From Nothopassalora personata (lineage: Eukaryota > Ascomycota > Dothideomycetes > Mycosphaerellales > Mycosphaerellaceae): a DNA stretch of 64,000 nucleotides. The stretch covers positions 2,480,001-2,544,000 of the forward strand of contig CM066287.1 in the NCBI GenBank assembly GCA_033816765.1, read 5' to 3'. The notes under the pieces were generated by a model that saw only the letters and a list, made by a program, of their open reading frames with translations, searched no databases and was not told the DNA's origin. Positions 30,469 to 42,489 of this stretch are shown piece by piece; position 1 is the first letter of the stretch, and the number at the start of each line of letters is the position of its first letter. The position numbers were made by a program, and so were the translations under genes.

Positions 30469-32948
30469 TCACTTGGCGAAATGGAAATCATAATTCAACC
30501 ACTTCCTCGCCAGAACCTGTCCAGCCTCAAGTCCCGGCTTTCCGTACGTCAATGGGCTAAAGTACCAGAAGGACCACACAATGACAGAGACAATGACACC
30601 TGTAGCGGCCCAGGTGGCCAGAAGACTTTGACCACCAATGCGTTCGCGAATTGGCTTGCCGCGCTGTTGCAGCTGGGCTTTGCTACCCCTTTTGCCGTCA
30701 ACGATGGGATTCATGGCAGAGACGTTTGCGATCTCATTCGGTTCTATGTTAAAGACGAATTCGACGATGGCGCCTGCGACGAGACAGCTTGCGAGGTGGG
30801 CGGGAAGGTAGTGGTGCAGGAAGAGTTGACGACCCATGATGAAGAAGGGGAAGTAGTGGGCGGCCCAGACGAGGAGGAAGAAGCCGGTGCTGTTGTAGAG
30901 GCGGGAGCGCGTGCCTTGAATCATTGTTAGTTTATGAATGAAGAGGTATGGACATCAGAACTTACGTCTGTCGAGCGCATCAACACCACGACGAACCGAC
31001 ATCTGGTCCGCAAACAGGATGCCAGCTAAGACAGCCAGAAGAGCGGAAGCGAACCACCATCCGATTGGATTGCCCATGAAGTAGATCTGTCGTCGGGTGT
31101 CTGCCTCGGTCCAAAAGCTGACACCGCGGAGAAGGAATGGCCACTGAATCGGGACTGATGCGTATGGGTGGGAGGAGGTAAGAGCATTGTTGTGGTAGAA
31201 CATGGCGCGTTGAAGCTCCAGGTACTTCTTCAGGAAGGGCATCGACTTTGGCTGCCTGACTTCCTTGATCAAGCGCGGCGAGCCTTCTTCTATTCCTGAT
31301 ATTTCCTCAACGTACCACGTGTTGGAAGTCTGAAGCGCATTCTTGTTGCCGTTGATTTCGGCTTGTCTGTAAGCCCAATCTGGGAGTGGTGTAGTGTGTG
31401 TCCACATTGCAACCTTGGTCGGAACGTGGATGAGTTTGAAGTGGGAAGAGAGCGTCTTGAATTCCTGACGAACCTTGCCGTTGTCAATCCTGATCTCGAA
31501 AAGGGTGTCGTTGAAACGGCTGTCATTGGCCTCTTCGAGAGGTACGGTGGTGAATTCCTGGTTCGTTGGGTAGTATGGGGACGCGACATCGTGGGTCAAG
31601 AGCCAGGTGTCGGTGCCCAAGTGCCTAAGGCGGACAACGTCGCCGTTACGCACGCGATGGCCGCGGCCCTCCATCTGTTCATACGGAATGATCTGCCACA
31701 GGTTGTTGGTGTCGTTGTGTGGGTAACCAGTAACCTGCTGGCCTTGGGACGAGACACGCCCGTCCTCGTAGCGAAGAGGGTACTTGTCTGGGTGAGAGTG
31801 GAGGTAGACCTTGGTGTCCTTGTGACGAATAGAGATGTTGTCGAAGTAGTCGATACCCACAGCCTGCTGTGCCATCAAGTTGTCCGAAAGCGTCTCCTGG
31901 AATTCTGGTGTCATGAAGTCGTCTCCAGGACCCGAGCGGGACAGAATCGTGAAGTGGACCTGGAACCAGAAGAGGTACATCAAGAATGGCACAATCACAA
32001 GGCCGATGAGGCGCGCTCCGAAGTGCTTGCCCCAGTCTGGAAGGCTCAATGCGCCCTGTCTGCGGTTGATGTCCATGAGGTCCCACAGATCGATCAGGAC
32101 CGGTACACCGATGGAGAAGAAGGTGAAAGCTCCGACGTATTTCGTGCTGATGACACAGCTCATGTTGATGCCCGTAAGCAACAGCCACTTCCACCACTTT
32201 CTCGTGAATGGGACATGTCGCAGCTTGTAGAATCGAATGTAGCAGAGAATGCTCAGGGCCATGAAGAGCACCAAAGTCGCGTCTAGGAGGATCAGGCGGG
32301 TCTGACCGACGTGTGCGTTGTCGAAGAGGACCAGAGCTGTCGCGAGAATGCATGCTGGCAGGCTGTATCCCGACTCCCACATGATCAAGTAGACGATGGA
32401 GACGGTGAGCGCGCCCATGAGGGCAGGCATCGATCGGTAGGCCACATAGGGCACTCGGTTCGTGATGTACGAGTCGCCGATGTTCTCGAAGAGAAAGGAG
32501 CCATCGTAGCCCACAAGCCAGCCTGCGAGTGCGAAGAGGAGTTTGCCGAAGGGAGGGTGGACGTCGAAGAAGTAGGCTCGTTGGAGGTAGAAGGATGCGA
32601 ACTGTACGCGCGGCAAGTGTCAGTGTGCACTCGATCATGACAATCGCGTCAATCGCCCACATGTCACATGTCGTCGGCACTCACCTTGCCAAAGTGCACC
32701 TCGTCGAAGACAACCTGGTTGGGGTGGCTTATGCCCCAGAACCTCGTCAGGAAGGCCAGGATGGTCAGGATGGTAAACGTTATCTTGTGGTCCAATTCCT
32801 GCTGCGCCGCCTCTTTGCCCGTCGTCTTGACCGCCTCCCACGCCTCCTCAAGCTTTCCGTTCAGGGCATCGCCGTTGCCGTTGGGACTTAGCGATCGCTT
32901 CTTGTCCTTGGCTCCGCGGTTGCGCAGCGAGCCTTGCGGTGATGCCAT
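30469..32948 (-). CDS. PMT4: Protein O-mannosyltransferase, Pmt4 subfamily
   Basis: ER-membrane GT39 enzyme that moves mannose from dolichyl-phosphate-mannose to Ser/Thr of secretory proteins. Exons on the minus strand are 32948-32685, 32601-30966 and 30914-30469, giving 781 aa. The catalytic luminal loop reads VVFDEVHFGKFASFYLQRA (Asp-Glu pair), then FFDVHPPFGKLL. The combination FGKFASxYL and YFFDVHPPF is that of Pmt4 rather than Pmt1 or Pmt2. A central MIR region (about residues 330-510) contains VYLHSHPDKYP and WQIIPYEQ. The C-terminal multi-span block has YFPFFIMGRQLFLHHYLPAHL. The first intron splits the catalytic loop directly after GK. Confidence 0.95.
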
Positions 32949-33480
32949 GCTTGGCGGGTTTCGTGATCGTCCGTCACCGCCCGCGACTCACCAAATGCGC
33001 GAGAGTGCTGTCAATGAAAAGGATGACGAAACGGAATGGTCAACGAAGAACAGAGTGTGTTGCAGTGGATGGAAGAAGAGACGCTCTTGTGTCGCGAGAA
33101 CACTTGTCGAGTCGGGTCCCTCGCTGGACGGAGCTATTGCCCCTGGGTACGGGTTTATTATGGAGTTTCAGGGTACGCGACGCACGCTTCACGTGTTCGT
33201 CTTCACCCGGCTGAACGTTTTAAGCCTCCCGTCTTCACGGACCACAGTCAATGCTTGTGTCGGATCAATACATGTGACCCTCTCACTATCATGTGATTGT
33301 CCAGTGTATCTTGTATTTCGTCAAGTCGAGTAGCTGGTGTTGCACCACACCACGGGGTATCTGAGCTGAACAGTACGCCTCCCGCTCCGTCGCTCATCCA
33401 CAAGACCATCGTCACCCAGCTTCCTTTCGCCCAAATTGTTTGATATCTGTCTCTCCGTTGCCGCTCTATACCGCATTCCG
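32949..33480. other. Intergenic region
   Basis: Upstream of PMT4 and downstream of the Sds3-like gene, both minus strand. Nothing recognisable beyond the presumed PMT4 promoter. Confidence 0.5.
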
Positions 33481-35933
33481 TCATGAGGCATGATTCGTTG
33501 ATAACGGCGTGGGCGTTCCAAACGCGCCCTCTTGCGGTCTGAATGAACCACGCGCAAATGCTTCATGCGGCGGCCTCTTCCTCTCCAATCCAGGCCCTTC
33601 GAGAGCATACTGCGGAACGGGTGCAGCTCTGGACATGCCAACAAGAGCTTCTTTAGCTGCCTCCCTCGCTCGTTCAGCCGAGTCAGGTGGTGCATCGATC
33701 GTGCTCGCTCCTGAGATGTTCGACATATTGCGGTATCCTGTCAACTCTCGTTCACCACCGTTTTGTCTCTGCTTCCCTAACGCTAGGGGCGAGCCCTGGT
33801 CTCGATTGAACTGTTCGTGCTGCATTCGATCGGTGGTGGGCGGGGCAGCAATCACGCTCGAAGGAGGGTCCCCTTGATCGCTGTTCACTACAACTGTCCC
33901 GGAGCTGGAGTTCTGGTCCACTGCGCTTCGTCGTTGTGGCATCGGCGTCGCAAAAGGACTACCCGTGCGCTGCATAGCACCGCCAACATTGCGCACAAGA
34001 TGCTTCGCATGGGCTCCAGGTTCTGCAGCCCAGTCTGGAGTATGCGTCAAATTCGGTGTGCCATGATGCTGAATGGGTCCTTGAGGCCTCGCCCATGCGT
34101 TTTGTTCGATAAATTGTTCGTGCGCCAGTCTCTCGCTTTGTCCCTGCAGCAGACCCGTCCGATTCGAAAAGTAGACTGGTGGCGGTTGTGCTGTGGGTTG
34201 AGGTACGCGTTTCGAGATCTGTGCATATTCGTGAGTATCTTCGTGCTCGCGAAACGACGCGTCTAACGCGCATACCTTCATGATCCTCAAGTCATCCTCC
34301 AACGCAGCTCCTTCTGCGCCAGTAATCTCTGGCGCTGCTGGGAAGCCAACATATTTGGCCACACCACTCAGCACCGACACCTCCTGGTTATATTTGGCCT
34401 GCTGTTTGATCTGCGCACTCCTCTTCGCCGGGAACTTGTAGATATACTTCTCGTCCTCTTCCTTGCTACTCTGCCGTCGCTCTTTCTGGATGTTGTACCA
34501 GTCCTCGCCAAGGCTGTACATGACCTCTTCACGACAATCGCGTGCCCATTGAAAGTACTGGCTATGCAGCTGGCTGCGTTCACCGAGCGTTGTGCGGTTC
34601 AGACTTTGACGCTTGAATTTGTAGAAGGCCTTTGCTTCTCTTATCTGCTTGTCGCGACGAGCATCCACACACGCCATTTGCCGCAAGAACTCTGGATGCT
34701 TGCAGTCGGACTGGTTCAACATTTCGAGCTCGGCGTTGACGGCGGCGAGCTTCTCGTTGTTCATCTTCTCGCGGTATGTCGAGAATTGCTTCGCCAGGTC
34801 CTCGAATGCCGTGGAAGCAGCATGCTTGTGCTTGGTCCCCTCGGCTGATTTGGCAATCGCTTCAGCGCTCTGCTCTTCCTCCGGCTGTGTTGTCTCGGGC
34901 ACCTGCTCTTGGTCGGGCTCTTTCGTGACGTCTTTCTTCGCCTTGCCTTTGAGCTTGCCGCCTTTCCTGCCCTTCACACCTTTCGTGGCTGCGGTGGACG
35001 CTGTCTCGTCTGCTTGTAGATCGGCGCCTTCTATTGTGGCTGCTGGCTCGTCGGTCTCTGGCTGGTCTTCCAGCGCTTCGTCCACATCTTTTCGATCCAT
35101 TCCTTTGTCGTTTGTGGTGGAGCCGTGGCTCCTCTTTCGTGGAGACTCGGCCAAATCCGAGTCGGCACTCGATAACGAGCTCTCAGCGGTGTTTGATCGC
35201 TTGCGCTTGATACCTAATGTCTCGTCTCAACATGTGTGTCGCAAAAGCGGTTGCGAAAAGGTCAAACTTACCAGTAGTCTCGTTCGTGCTGGTACTTGAA
35301 GCAGCACCTGGACCCACTGGGAGTGGTGAGGGCGGATCTGAAAGATCGTCGTCGGCGGTTGCAGCGTGAATGAGCTTGCTGGGCGTTCGGCCAGTGGTGT
35401 ATGTGTGCTTTTGCAGCTTCCGTGGGGTCTGATCTAACCGCTCAGTCTCTGCTTCAGAGTCGACCTCTAGCGATTGTACTGCGGCCGTCTCCTGCTCCGA
35501 CCTTGCGCCGTTCTGATGCTGCTCGACCTCATCGTCGTCAAGTGGGTCGCTCAGACTGCTTGAGCGGTCGTCGTCCTCGTCAATCGCGGCGATGCTCATG
35601 TGCGCTTCGGGCAGAAGGTTCGTGCTCGGTGGTGGTATTGCAGGACCACGTATGGCGACGGGTGAGGCCTTGGCGCTCAGAGGCGATATCGATGGTCGAG
35701 GGGTGGCTTCGCGATTTGGGAGCGGCGAAGTAGGTGTGTCCCGTTCGTGCCGGAGGCCTGTTGAAGTCAGTATGGAGCGGTGAGAGGTTAGATGTCTAGG
35801 GCATTGCGACGGCAGTGAAGCACGTTGCAATGCAGTAGCAGTGGCAGTGGCAGTGGCAGTGTCGGGAGGGGTGGGTAGACGCACTGCTTGAATTGTTCGG
35901 CTCGCTGCTACGCGCAGTGGCCGGCGTCGCCAT
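33481..35933 (-). CDS. Sds3/Dep1-like subunit of Rpd3L histone deacetylase complex
   Basis: Nuclear co-repressor subunit, identified by an Sds3-like domain. Proposed exons are 35933-35885, 35757-35272, 35213-34276 and 34218-33481, giving 736 aa. The large frame starting at 35884 has no ATG. The ATG at 35933 (MATPATARSSEPNNSSS) joins it in frame through a 127-nt intron with GTGCGT donor and AACAG acceptor. The domain (about residues 295-415) contains KLAAVNAELEMLNQSDCKHP, CVDARRDKQIREAKAFYKFK and QYFQWARDCREEVMYSLGE. A stopless 57-nt intron (34275-34219) is likely, with clean GT and AG ends; retention would add 19 residues. The N-terminus is acidic and serine-rich, the C-terminus disordered. 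Sds3 versus Dep1 orthology is open. Confidence 0.82.
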
Positions 35934-36396
35934 CGCTACCGCGGCCGTGTGTGGTGGTGTGCAGCCACTGCGGTACGAATGCTCTTCGACACTCCAGTAA
36001 TGCGACCGAGTATGTGATCATGCACGGGGTGGGGAGTGTTGCGTAGAGGCTGCTGCTGGACTGGAGCCAGATCGGCGAGTGGGCTGAGTTGGCACCTGAG
36101 CCGAGTGTCGCAATGCAGGGCAGCGAGGATTTTAGGTGCAGACGATGGTCAAGCAGTGGTGTGTGAGTGAAAGCTATCGCTGTCTTGTGATAGCAGACGT
36201 GTATGTAGTGGAGGGTTCAGGATTGTGTGGATGTGGCATCTTGTCGCCAGTTCGAGTTCGGGCGTCATTGTCGAAACAGAAGCCGAGAGAGCTCAGACCC
36301 TTCGAATCGCGCGAGCGAACGCGGATTTCTCCAACAAATTTCCTGCCATCCGACATCCCACACTACAACGCCATATGTACAACAGCTTGGCTCACA
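35934..36396. other. Divergent promoter region
   Basis: Between the Sds3-like gene and NOP12. No gene recognised. Confidence 0.5.
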
Positions 36397-38223
36397 ATGT
36401 CGGAGAAGGGTAAGAAAAAGGACAAGAGCAACAAGGTGGAGAAGGCGTCAAAGAAGTCCCGCAAAGATGGCAGCATGTCCACAGGGCAGAAACAGAAAGC
36501 AGCAGCGTCGGCATTCGCACTGCTAGCTGACGATAAGACGGTGGACCCAGCATTGTCGTCGCTGTTCGCAGTCAAGGTACTGAAAGCAACCGCACATCCA
36601 CAGTTCCATACTGACCATATATAGCAACCACCTGTCAAAGTGAAGCCCGCAGCATCCAAGGAACCCCGCGTAATCATCACCGAGTCAAGCGACGAACAGG
36701 ACGAAGCGGAAGCGGAAGCGGAAGCGGAAGACGAAGATAACGATGCCGAGCTGTCGGAGCTTGACGAAGGTTATGAAGACGACGAGGGCCCAGAGGACGA
36801 CAGTGAGCCAGATGTCCAAGTCGAGCCCAGCGTCCAGGAGGTCGCAAACCAGTCTGACGATGGAGATGCCAAGTCCAAGCGCAAACGCAAGAGGAAGGCC
36901 GCTGATGACAAATTAGAAGATGTCTACATGGGCAAGCTGGCTCGTGAGGAGGAGAAAGAGGCCCAGCGACGGGCGGCAGAACGGGCAGCGAAGCGTCAAA
37001 GAAGTGAGGCGCAAACAGAATCCGCGGACGACCCCGATGAAGACGAAGAGGCTGTTGCTGGAGCTGTTGTCGAGGATGAAGATGACGAGGCCGCCATGTC
37101 GCCACCGCCTAAGCGCGAGACGCAGCAGCAAGCGGATGACGATCTGAGCAAGGCCAACAGGACAGTCTTTCTCAGCAACGTGTCGACCGATGCCATCTCG
37201 TCGAAGTCGTCACGCAAGATGCTGCTCAAGCACCTTGGTTCCTTCTTCGAAAAGCTGACTGCTCCAAAAGCAGGCGAAGCCAAGCACAAGGTTGAGTCGA
37301 TCCGTTTCCGCTCGACGCCTTATGCTTCAGCAATCCCGAAGAAAGCAGCATTTGCCAAAAAGGAACTCATGGATGCAACCACCAAGTCCACGAACGCGTA
37401 CGCCGTCTACTCCTCGCCTGTCCTGGCGCGTGAGGCAGTAAAGCGTCTCAACGGCACTATGGTACTTGACCGACACATTCATGTAGACGAAGTGGCACAT
37501 CCTGCCAAAGTCGACAACCGCCGCTGCGTCTTCGTGGGAAACCTCGGCTTCGTGGACGACGAGAGCAATATCCAGGACGCAAATGAACAAGATGGCCGCG
37601 AGAAGCGAAAACGTGGCAAAGAGCCCGCTGATATTGAAGAAGGCCTCTGGCGAACCTTTGCTAAGTGTGGTAATGTCGAAAGCGTACGTGTCATCCGAGA
37701 CAGTACGACGCGTGTCGGCAAGGGAATCGCCTATGTGCAATTCGAAGATGAGAACGCCGTCGAGGCAGCACTTCTCTACAACGAAAAGAAGTTCCCGCCC
37801 ATGCTCCCAAGGAAACTGCGCGTATCCAGAGCAAAGGCGCAGAAGCGAAACCCGAAGCCGGGATCTGACCGACCCGCTGCCAGGAAGACCAACACAGGCG
37901 GCTACCAGCGTAAAATCACTAGCGAAGAAGCTTCAAAGATGGGCCGAGCAAGCAAATTGCTAGGTCGTGCCGGCGCAGCGCAGATGCGAAGCTCTGACGG
38001 TGGGCCGCGGTCAGGACCCAGAGAGCAGAAAGCAGGAACGTCGGCGCCGGCGGCTGGTATCAAGAAGCCTGAAGCCTTCATCTTTGAGGGACATCGCGCA
38101 AGCTCCAAGCAGGGCAAGAGCGGGCTAAAACTAGGCGGCAAACACAAAAAATCTTTCGGCGGGAAGAAGACAAAAGTCACCAGTCGCAGTACCGCTTTCA
38201 AGAACAAAAAGAAGGCTGCATAG
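36397..38223 (+). CDS. NOP12: Nucleolar RNA-binding protein Nop12
   Basis: Nucleolar protein acting in 60S pre-rRNA processing. Two exons, 36397-36576 and 36625-38223, give 592 aa. The start is MSEKGKKKDKSNKVEK. A long acidic and basic low-complexity region follows, including an EAEAEAE run encoded by (GAAGCG)n near 36707-36728. Two RRMs are present. RRM1 (about residues 235-335) has RTVFLSNVSTDA and AYAVYSSPVLAREAVKRLNG. RRM2 (about 340-450) has RCVFVGNLGFVDDES and GIAYVQFEDENAVEAAL. The C-terminus is lysine-rich (FGGKKTKVTSRSTAFKNKKK), a nucleolar-type tail. Domain order and spacing match fungal Nop12. Confidence 0.92.
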
Positions 38224-38595
38224 AACATACTCGAGTCGCCAGCCTGTATAGACGCACGGCATAGCATGAGAGAGGCAGTATGTACGATGCCGAAAACGTG
38301 CTCGATAGCGATGTGATGCGCTGGTATACTATAAAACGCTTCCTCTTCTGCATCCAGTCTGCGTCGCTAGACGTGTATCTCAAAACGAAACCAACGCCTC
38401 GCCAAATGATGCCTGTCTCTGCGACACACATGCCGAATGAATGCCGCGCAGAACGATGATATATGCGAGCCAAGTGAATTGCTGACTTCCTCTTGGGCGG
38501 TGCTCGCAAGCACACTCCTATACCCACAAACTCCCGCTCTTACTGCGAATCCAAACGTAAACAAATATTCCATGCGAAACCTCTTCCATGCCAGT
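38224..38595. other. Spacer between convergent genes
   Basis: 3' regions of NOP12 and the next minus-strand gene. Nothing else seen. Confidence 0.5.
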
Positions 38596-40803
38596 CTAGA
38601 AAGCCCAACTTCCCCTCCTATTGGTCGTGGCCCAGTTCCCGCCAGGTGGAGCCTCTTGCACCATATTCTTCTCCTGCCTCGCCCACTCTCTTACATAAAG
38701 CTTCAGCGCCTGCCACCTCACGCAGTTCTCCGTAGTCAAGCGCTCGCCACCAACACTCTCGAAATCCGGTCCCAAGCGGATATACCCTCTGGGACTCTGC
38801 TTGGCTTTGATATCGTCCTGTCTGAGCTCAGAAACTGGTATCCGTGAGATCTTGGACAGCTCGTCGTCGAAGGGACGCGCGAGAGTGGGATAGCCCAGGG
38901 AGAGGTAGTTGAAGACCTGCGTGATGAAAGAGTCTGGGAACTCTTTTTCGAAAGTCTGCTCGAATTCGCGTTCTGCGGCGAGCACGGAGTCGAGGTGTCC
39001 CAAGTCGGTCGCGCCCCTGTGGGCGCTTTCAGGAGGTGTGGGTGGTGTTGCCAAAGCTGCTAGTCCGGTCCGAGCAGCTGTCGCGTCGCCACGGCCGGAG
39101 AAGGACTGTTCGAATGGGTTGACGTTCTCGGTGCGTGGTGCTGGGGTCATCAGACCTGTCGGTCCAATCGGTGGTGCAAGACCTGGAGTTTCGTTCTTCT
39201 CTCCAATGCAGAACCCGCCCCAAAGACCTCGTCCAATAGCAGGCTCGGCGGTTGTGATTGATGTTGCTGGCGACACTTCCTTCTCTGGCTTTTTGGCTAC
39301 GGGAGAAGACCACAATCCACCTATATTCGCAGTGGGTGCATTCTGAGATTGTTCGCTCAGATAGCACATCTGCTGTCGCAGCGTCTCGCAACTCTGAGTG
39401 ACATCGAAGCGAGCTGGCTCAGGTGATGGGCAACGCGGAAACACTAGGTCACGTCCCAGCATCGGCGGACGAGCGCGGTCACGCATCGATCGCATTTCAG
39501 TGTCTGGCTGATGCATACTTGCATCAGCAGCTGGATTCCACCACGGTGAGTGTTCCCTTGGTTGCTCTTTCTTTGCAGCGGTTGCGTTATTCGCTCTGCG
39601 TTCCTGTTCGCGCTCCTCCGCGTGGCGTTGGAGCTCCAGCTGGTCCCAATTCACTTTGGTACTTTCGCGGCGAATCGGACGCGAGTTGTATTCTTCCTCA
39701 TCAAAGCCTTCCCAGGTTACCGGACGATCTTCGTTCTCCATATCAAGGCTGTCCTGATCGTCATTAACGTAGTGCTGCACAGGCTCGTGGAAACCAGAAT
39801 TTGGAAATGCAGCAAGTGCCTGTTCCTGCAGCCTCTGGCGTGCTCTCTTGGCCTCCAAGTCCAGCAGATACTGGCTGAAGTTTTCGTCTACACTTTCTCG
39901 AATACGTGTAGCATGCTTGTAGAACTCGTTGAAAGACGAGTCGGAAGCCGTGGTCGGAGACCCTTGGCCAGGGCTGCAAGACACGCTGGATCGACCCGAT
40001 TCCCGCTCGCTCTCAGAGCTTTCGATTGTATCGAGTTCAGGACAACGGAAAGAGTGCTGTCGCTCAGGTTGGAGTAGAGACGGTCGTGCTGGTGCGCTCC
40101 CATCAAGAGGACATATTTGCCTCCTTAGTTCGGGCGGGCACTCGTGACCTCGGGGCGAAACAGCGTGATCACCCTCACCTGTCTGCGACCGCGACTGACT
40201 TTCGTCTGATGCCTTCCAACCCGCATGTTTCTGGTGTTCACGAGCGTGAATGATGAAGCCTTCTTCAGTCCTGGAATCCTGGTAATTGGCGTCATTCGGA
40301 TCACCAGCTCGGCGTGACCTCCTCGCAGTAGAAATGACCTCCGGTCTGAACTTTCTTGGTGTAGCCTCTTTAGTAGCAACGTTCGAAGGCGTGCCTGACT
40401 GCGCACCAGCCCTTCTGCTGGACTTTCTGTTGCCTCCATACGTCGTCTCTACCAAGTCCGGCTTAAACCTGATATGAGACCCTGGTATGGCCTGGGTCCT
40501 ATCTTTGCTGCTCTTGTGCGATGTCTCAATCGGCTCAGGCGCAAATCGTCGCGTGGGCGGTTTCGCATCTTGCTTCGCGGCGGTAGACTTGGATGACCTC
40601 GTGGTCGTTTCCACAGATTCGGGAGCGAAGCGTCGAATCTTGGGTGGTTGACCCGCTTCCTGCTTCTCGGGAGAGTACTTGCGCGCAGTCTTTGAAGAGT
40701 TGGTGGTGGTCTCTATGGGCTCAGGCACAAAGCGCCTAGGCTTCGACTGCTCGGGTTTAGATGCTGCATCGTGCGGCGTCTCGCTCGACAAAGGTGAGTG
40801 CAT
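38596..40803 (-). CDS. Conserved fungal protein with repeated RRFxPExIET motif
   Basis: Single exon, 735 aa, start at 40803 (MHSPLSSETPHDAASK). The function is not recognised. The first 170 residues hold five spaced copies of one short motif: RRFVPEPIETTTNSSK, RRFAPESVETTTRSSK, RRFAPEPIETSHKSSK, IRFKPDLVETTYGG and RKFRPEVISTARRSRR. The middle is disordered and S/E/Q-rich, with a predicted helix (YLLDLEAKRARQRLQEQALA). The last ~120 residues look folded and may be the conserved domain: FPDSFITQVFNYLSLGYP, ARPFDDELSKISRIPV, and ENCVRWQALKLYVREWARQE. The repeats look like an array of docking or phosphorylation motifs. I believe similar proteins occur across Pezizomycotina, but cannot check. Confidence 0.85.
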   Translation of the reverse strand: MHSPLSSETPHDAASKPEQSKPRRFVPEPIETTTNSSKTARKYSPEKQEAGQPPKIRRFAPESVETTTRSSKSTAAKQDAKPPTRRFAPEPIETSHKSSKDRTQAIPGSHIRFKPDLVETTYGGNRKSSRRAGAQSGTPSNVATKEATPRKFRPEVISTARRSRRAGDPNDANYQDSRTEEGFIIHAREHQKHAGWKASDESQSRSQTGEGDHAVSPRGHECPPELRRQICPLDGSAPARPSLLQPERQHSFRCPELDTIESSESERESGRSSVSCSPGQGSPTTASDSSFNEFYKHATRIRESVDENFSQYLLDLEAKRARQRLQEQALAAFPNSGFHEPVQHYVNDDQDSLDMENEDRPVTWEGFDEEEYNSRPIRRESTKVNWDQLELQRHAEEREQERRANNATAAKKEQPREHSPWWNPAADASMHQPDTEMRSMRDRARPPMLGRDLVFPRCPSPEPARFDVTQSCETLRQQMCYLSEQSQNAPTANIGGLWSSPVAKKPEKEVSPATSITTAEPAIGRGLWGGFCIGEKNETPGLAPPIGPTGLMTPAPRTENVNPFEQSFSGRGDATAARTGLAALATPPTPPESAHRGATDLGHLDSVLAAEREFEQTFEKEFPDSFITQVFNYLSLGYPTLARPFDDELSKISRIPVSELRQDDIKAKQSPRGYIRLGPDFESVGGERLTTENCVRWQALKLYVREWARQEKNMVQEAPPGGNWATTNRRGSWAF

Positions 40804-42489
40804 TCTTGTGCGGGCAGATGGCCCAAACGTCGAATACCGCCTTTGAAAGCATGCGCCTTTCTGTCACAAACTTAAGGAGGCCGACCAGGCCGATAGTAGG
40901 ATAACGAAAGAGTGTCCAAAGAGCCTAGATCTGCTCCCAATGCGTTGAGATAGTGGGGCCCAAGGTGAGCAGCACGACAGATGACCTGATGTATACCTAC
41001 GGCTGTGGGCTCGGAATCAAGATCCAGGAAGAGTTGGAGTAAGTGCTAGTGGTTGAATCGCGGCGTCCTCCTGTGCGGGATAGTGTGACTGACGGAGGGG
41101 CAAGACGACGACGCAGTGGCTACAGGACTTGAGAGTGTCTGGGTATAGAACTCTATACGACACAGCCAAATCCAAGAATGCCGCGGCAGTAAAGATATCA
41201 CAATCCCATCCAGGAGAGCGGTGGGTGGATGTAGGAGGTGCATCTCCAACGAAGAAAGCGAAACGTGTGTATGCAGCCGTCTCGCTTGTTGAACAGGCCC
41301 ACACTCACTCACCACCTCCATCGATCGCCATCTCTAAGTAGAACTACAGCATCACCACGTTCTATTGGACACAAGCTTCACCGATCCGCCGACCGCTTCT
41401 GTGGCTTCCTTGTCCCTCCGCATTCACCCACAAACAGCTTCTCGACACCTACTTTTGCGATCACGAGAGCTGCAGGCGTCTGACACTTGTTGTTGCTGCG
41501 ATTAGCTGTCGTTGAGGGCCAGCGGCGCCAGCAAAGCCACTTGCAGCACTAGGGAACACGGGGCGAGCACCTCCCACGGCGGGCATTCGACCACGTTCGT
41601 CATATCCTCTAACTCTATCCAAAATCATCCCTCGCACACGACGCACACGAGAACTCCCGATACAGTGAGCATGTGACCGGCATCTTGCGCGTAATTGCAG
41701 GACCACGCTCATGCTTGCCGAGTTCGTGGTATTTCTACGCCTCGGCCATTCACTACCACAGCACATGTCGTGGCAGATGGAAGATGCGTCTGACCGCCTA
41801 ACGCAATGGCTGCATCCACGATGTTGAAGTACCATGAATTCGTCGCCAACAGTCTCACGTGCCCGTAGACAGTTTCGTCGGCTGCATCGGCTGCCATCCG
41901 GCGGGAGCCATCCTTTCATACGGGTCAAAGGGCACCCTTTCGGCATCGCTTGCGACGTACCATCTTCGGGTGCATTTCGCACTGCAGTATTTCGAGGCGG
42001 ACTTGCGAGAGAGCCCCCTCACACGGAATCGTAGGGAGGACGAACATCTCCCTAATTCTCTTCCTTACGCTCTCAGCAAGCGAGGTGGGGGCCATTCAAG
42101 ACGCTGCCCAAGTTTCGTCCAGACCAGTGACATGTCCATTGAAACCTCACGTACAGTAGCGACTTTGGTGGATTAGACCAAGCTGTACGGCGTCCGGAGT
42201 GCATATCTAGCGCTCAGTCAGGCGTGACTATAGTGAAGGATGCCTACGACGCGGTCTATTCATGATCTTCGGACAAAATCGGATCACCTGGCCAAGGCAA
42301 GACCGCCGTTGACTGCAGCTTTTCAGGTCTACAAGAACGCGACATCGAGATACTCCGCCGTCTCATGGCCCTTACCCAGCCCATTCATCATGGCAATCCG
42401 ACATGAAGCATAACTGATGTCTTGAGATACTATGAACGAGTGCGAAAGGAAGAAGGTATATAGGCTAGTGAGATGGGCTGCCTAACTGC
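40804..42489. other. Gene-poor region
   Basis: About 1.7 kb without a supportable gene. The first part is the promoter side of the repeat-motif gene. The rest contains only short frames without domains. Confidence 0.4.

Noticed and set aside
31363..32680. Long plus- and minus-frame ORFs inside PMT4
   Set aside because: They are antisense or shifted-frame shadows of the PMT4 coding sequence.
35838..35862. CAGTGG microsatellite as a coding repeat
   Set aside because: It lies inside the proposed first intron of the Sds3-like gene. The frame through it has no start codon.
36640..38267. Antisense frames across NOP12
   Set aside because: Shadows of a compositionally biased coding region. No independent features.
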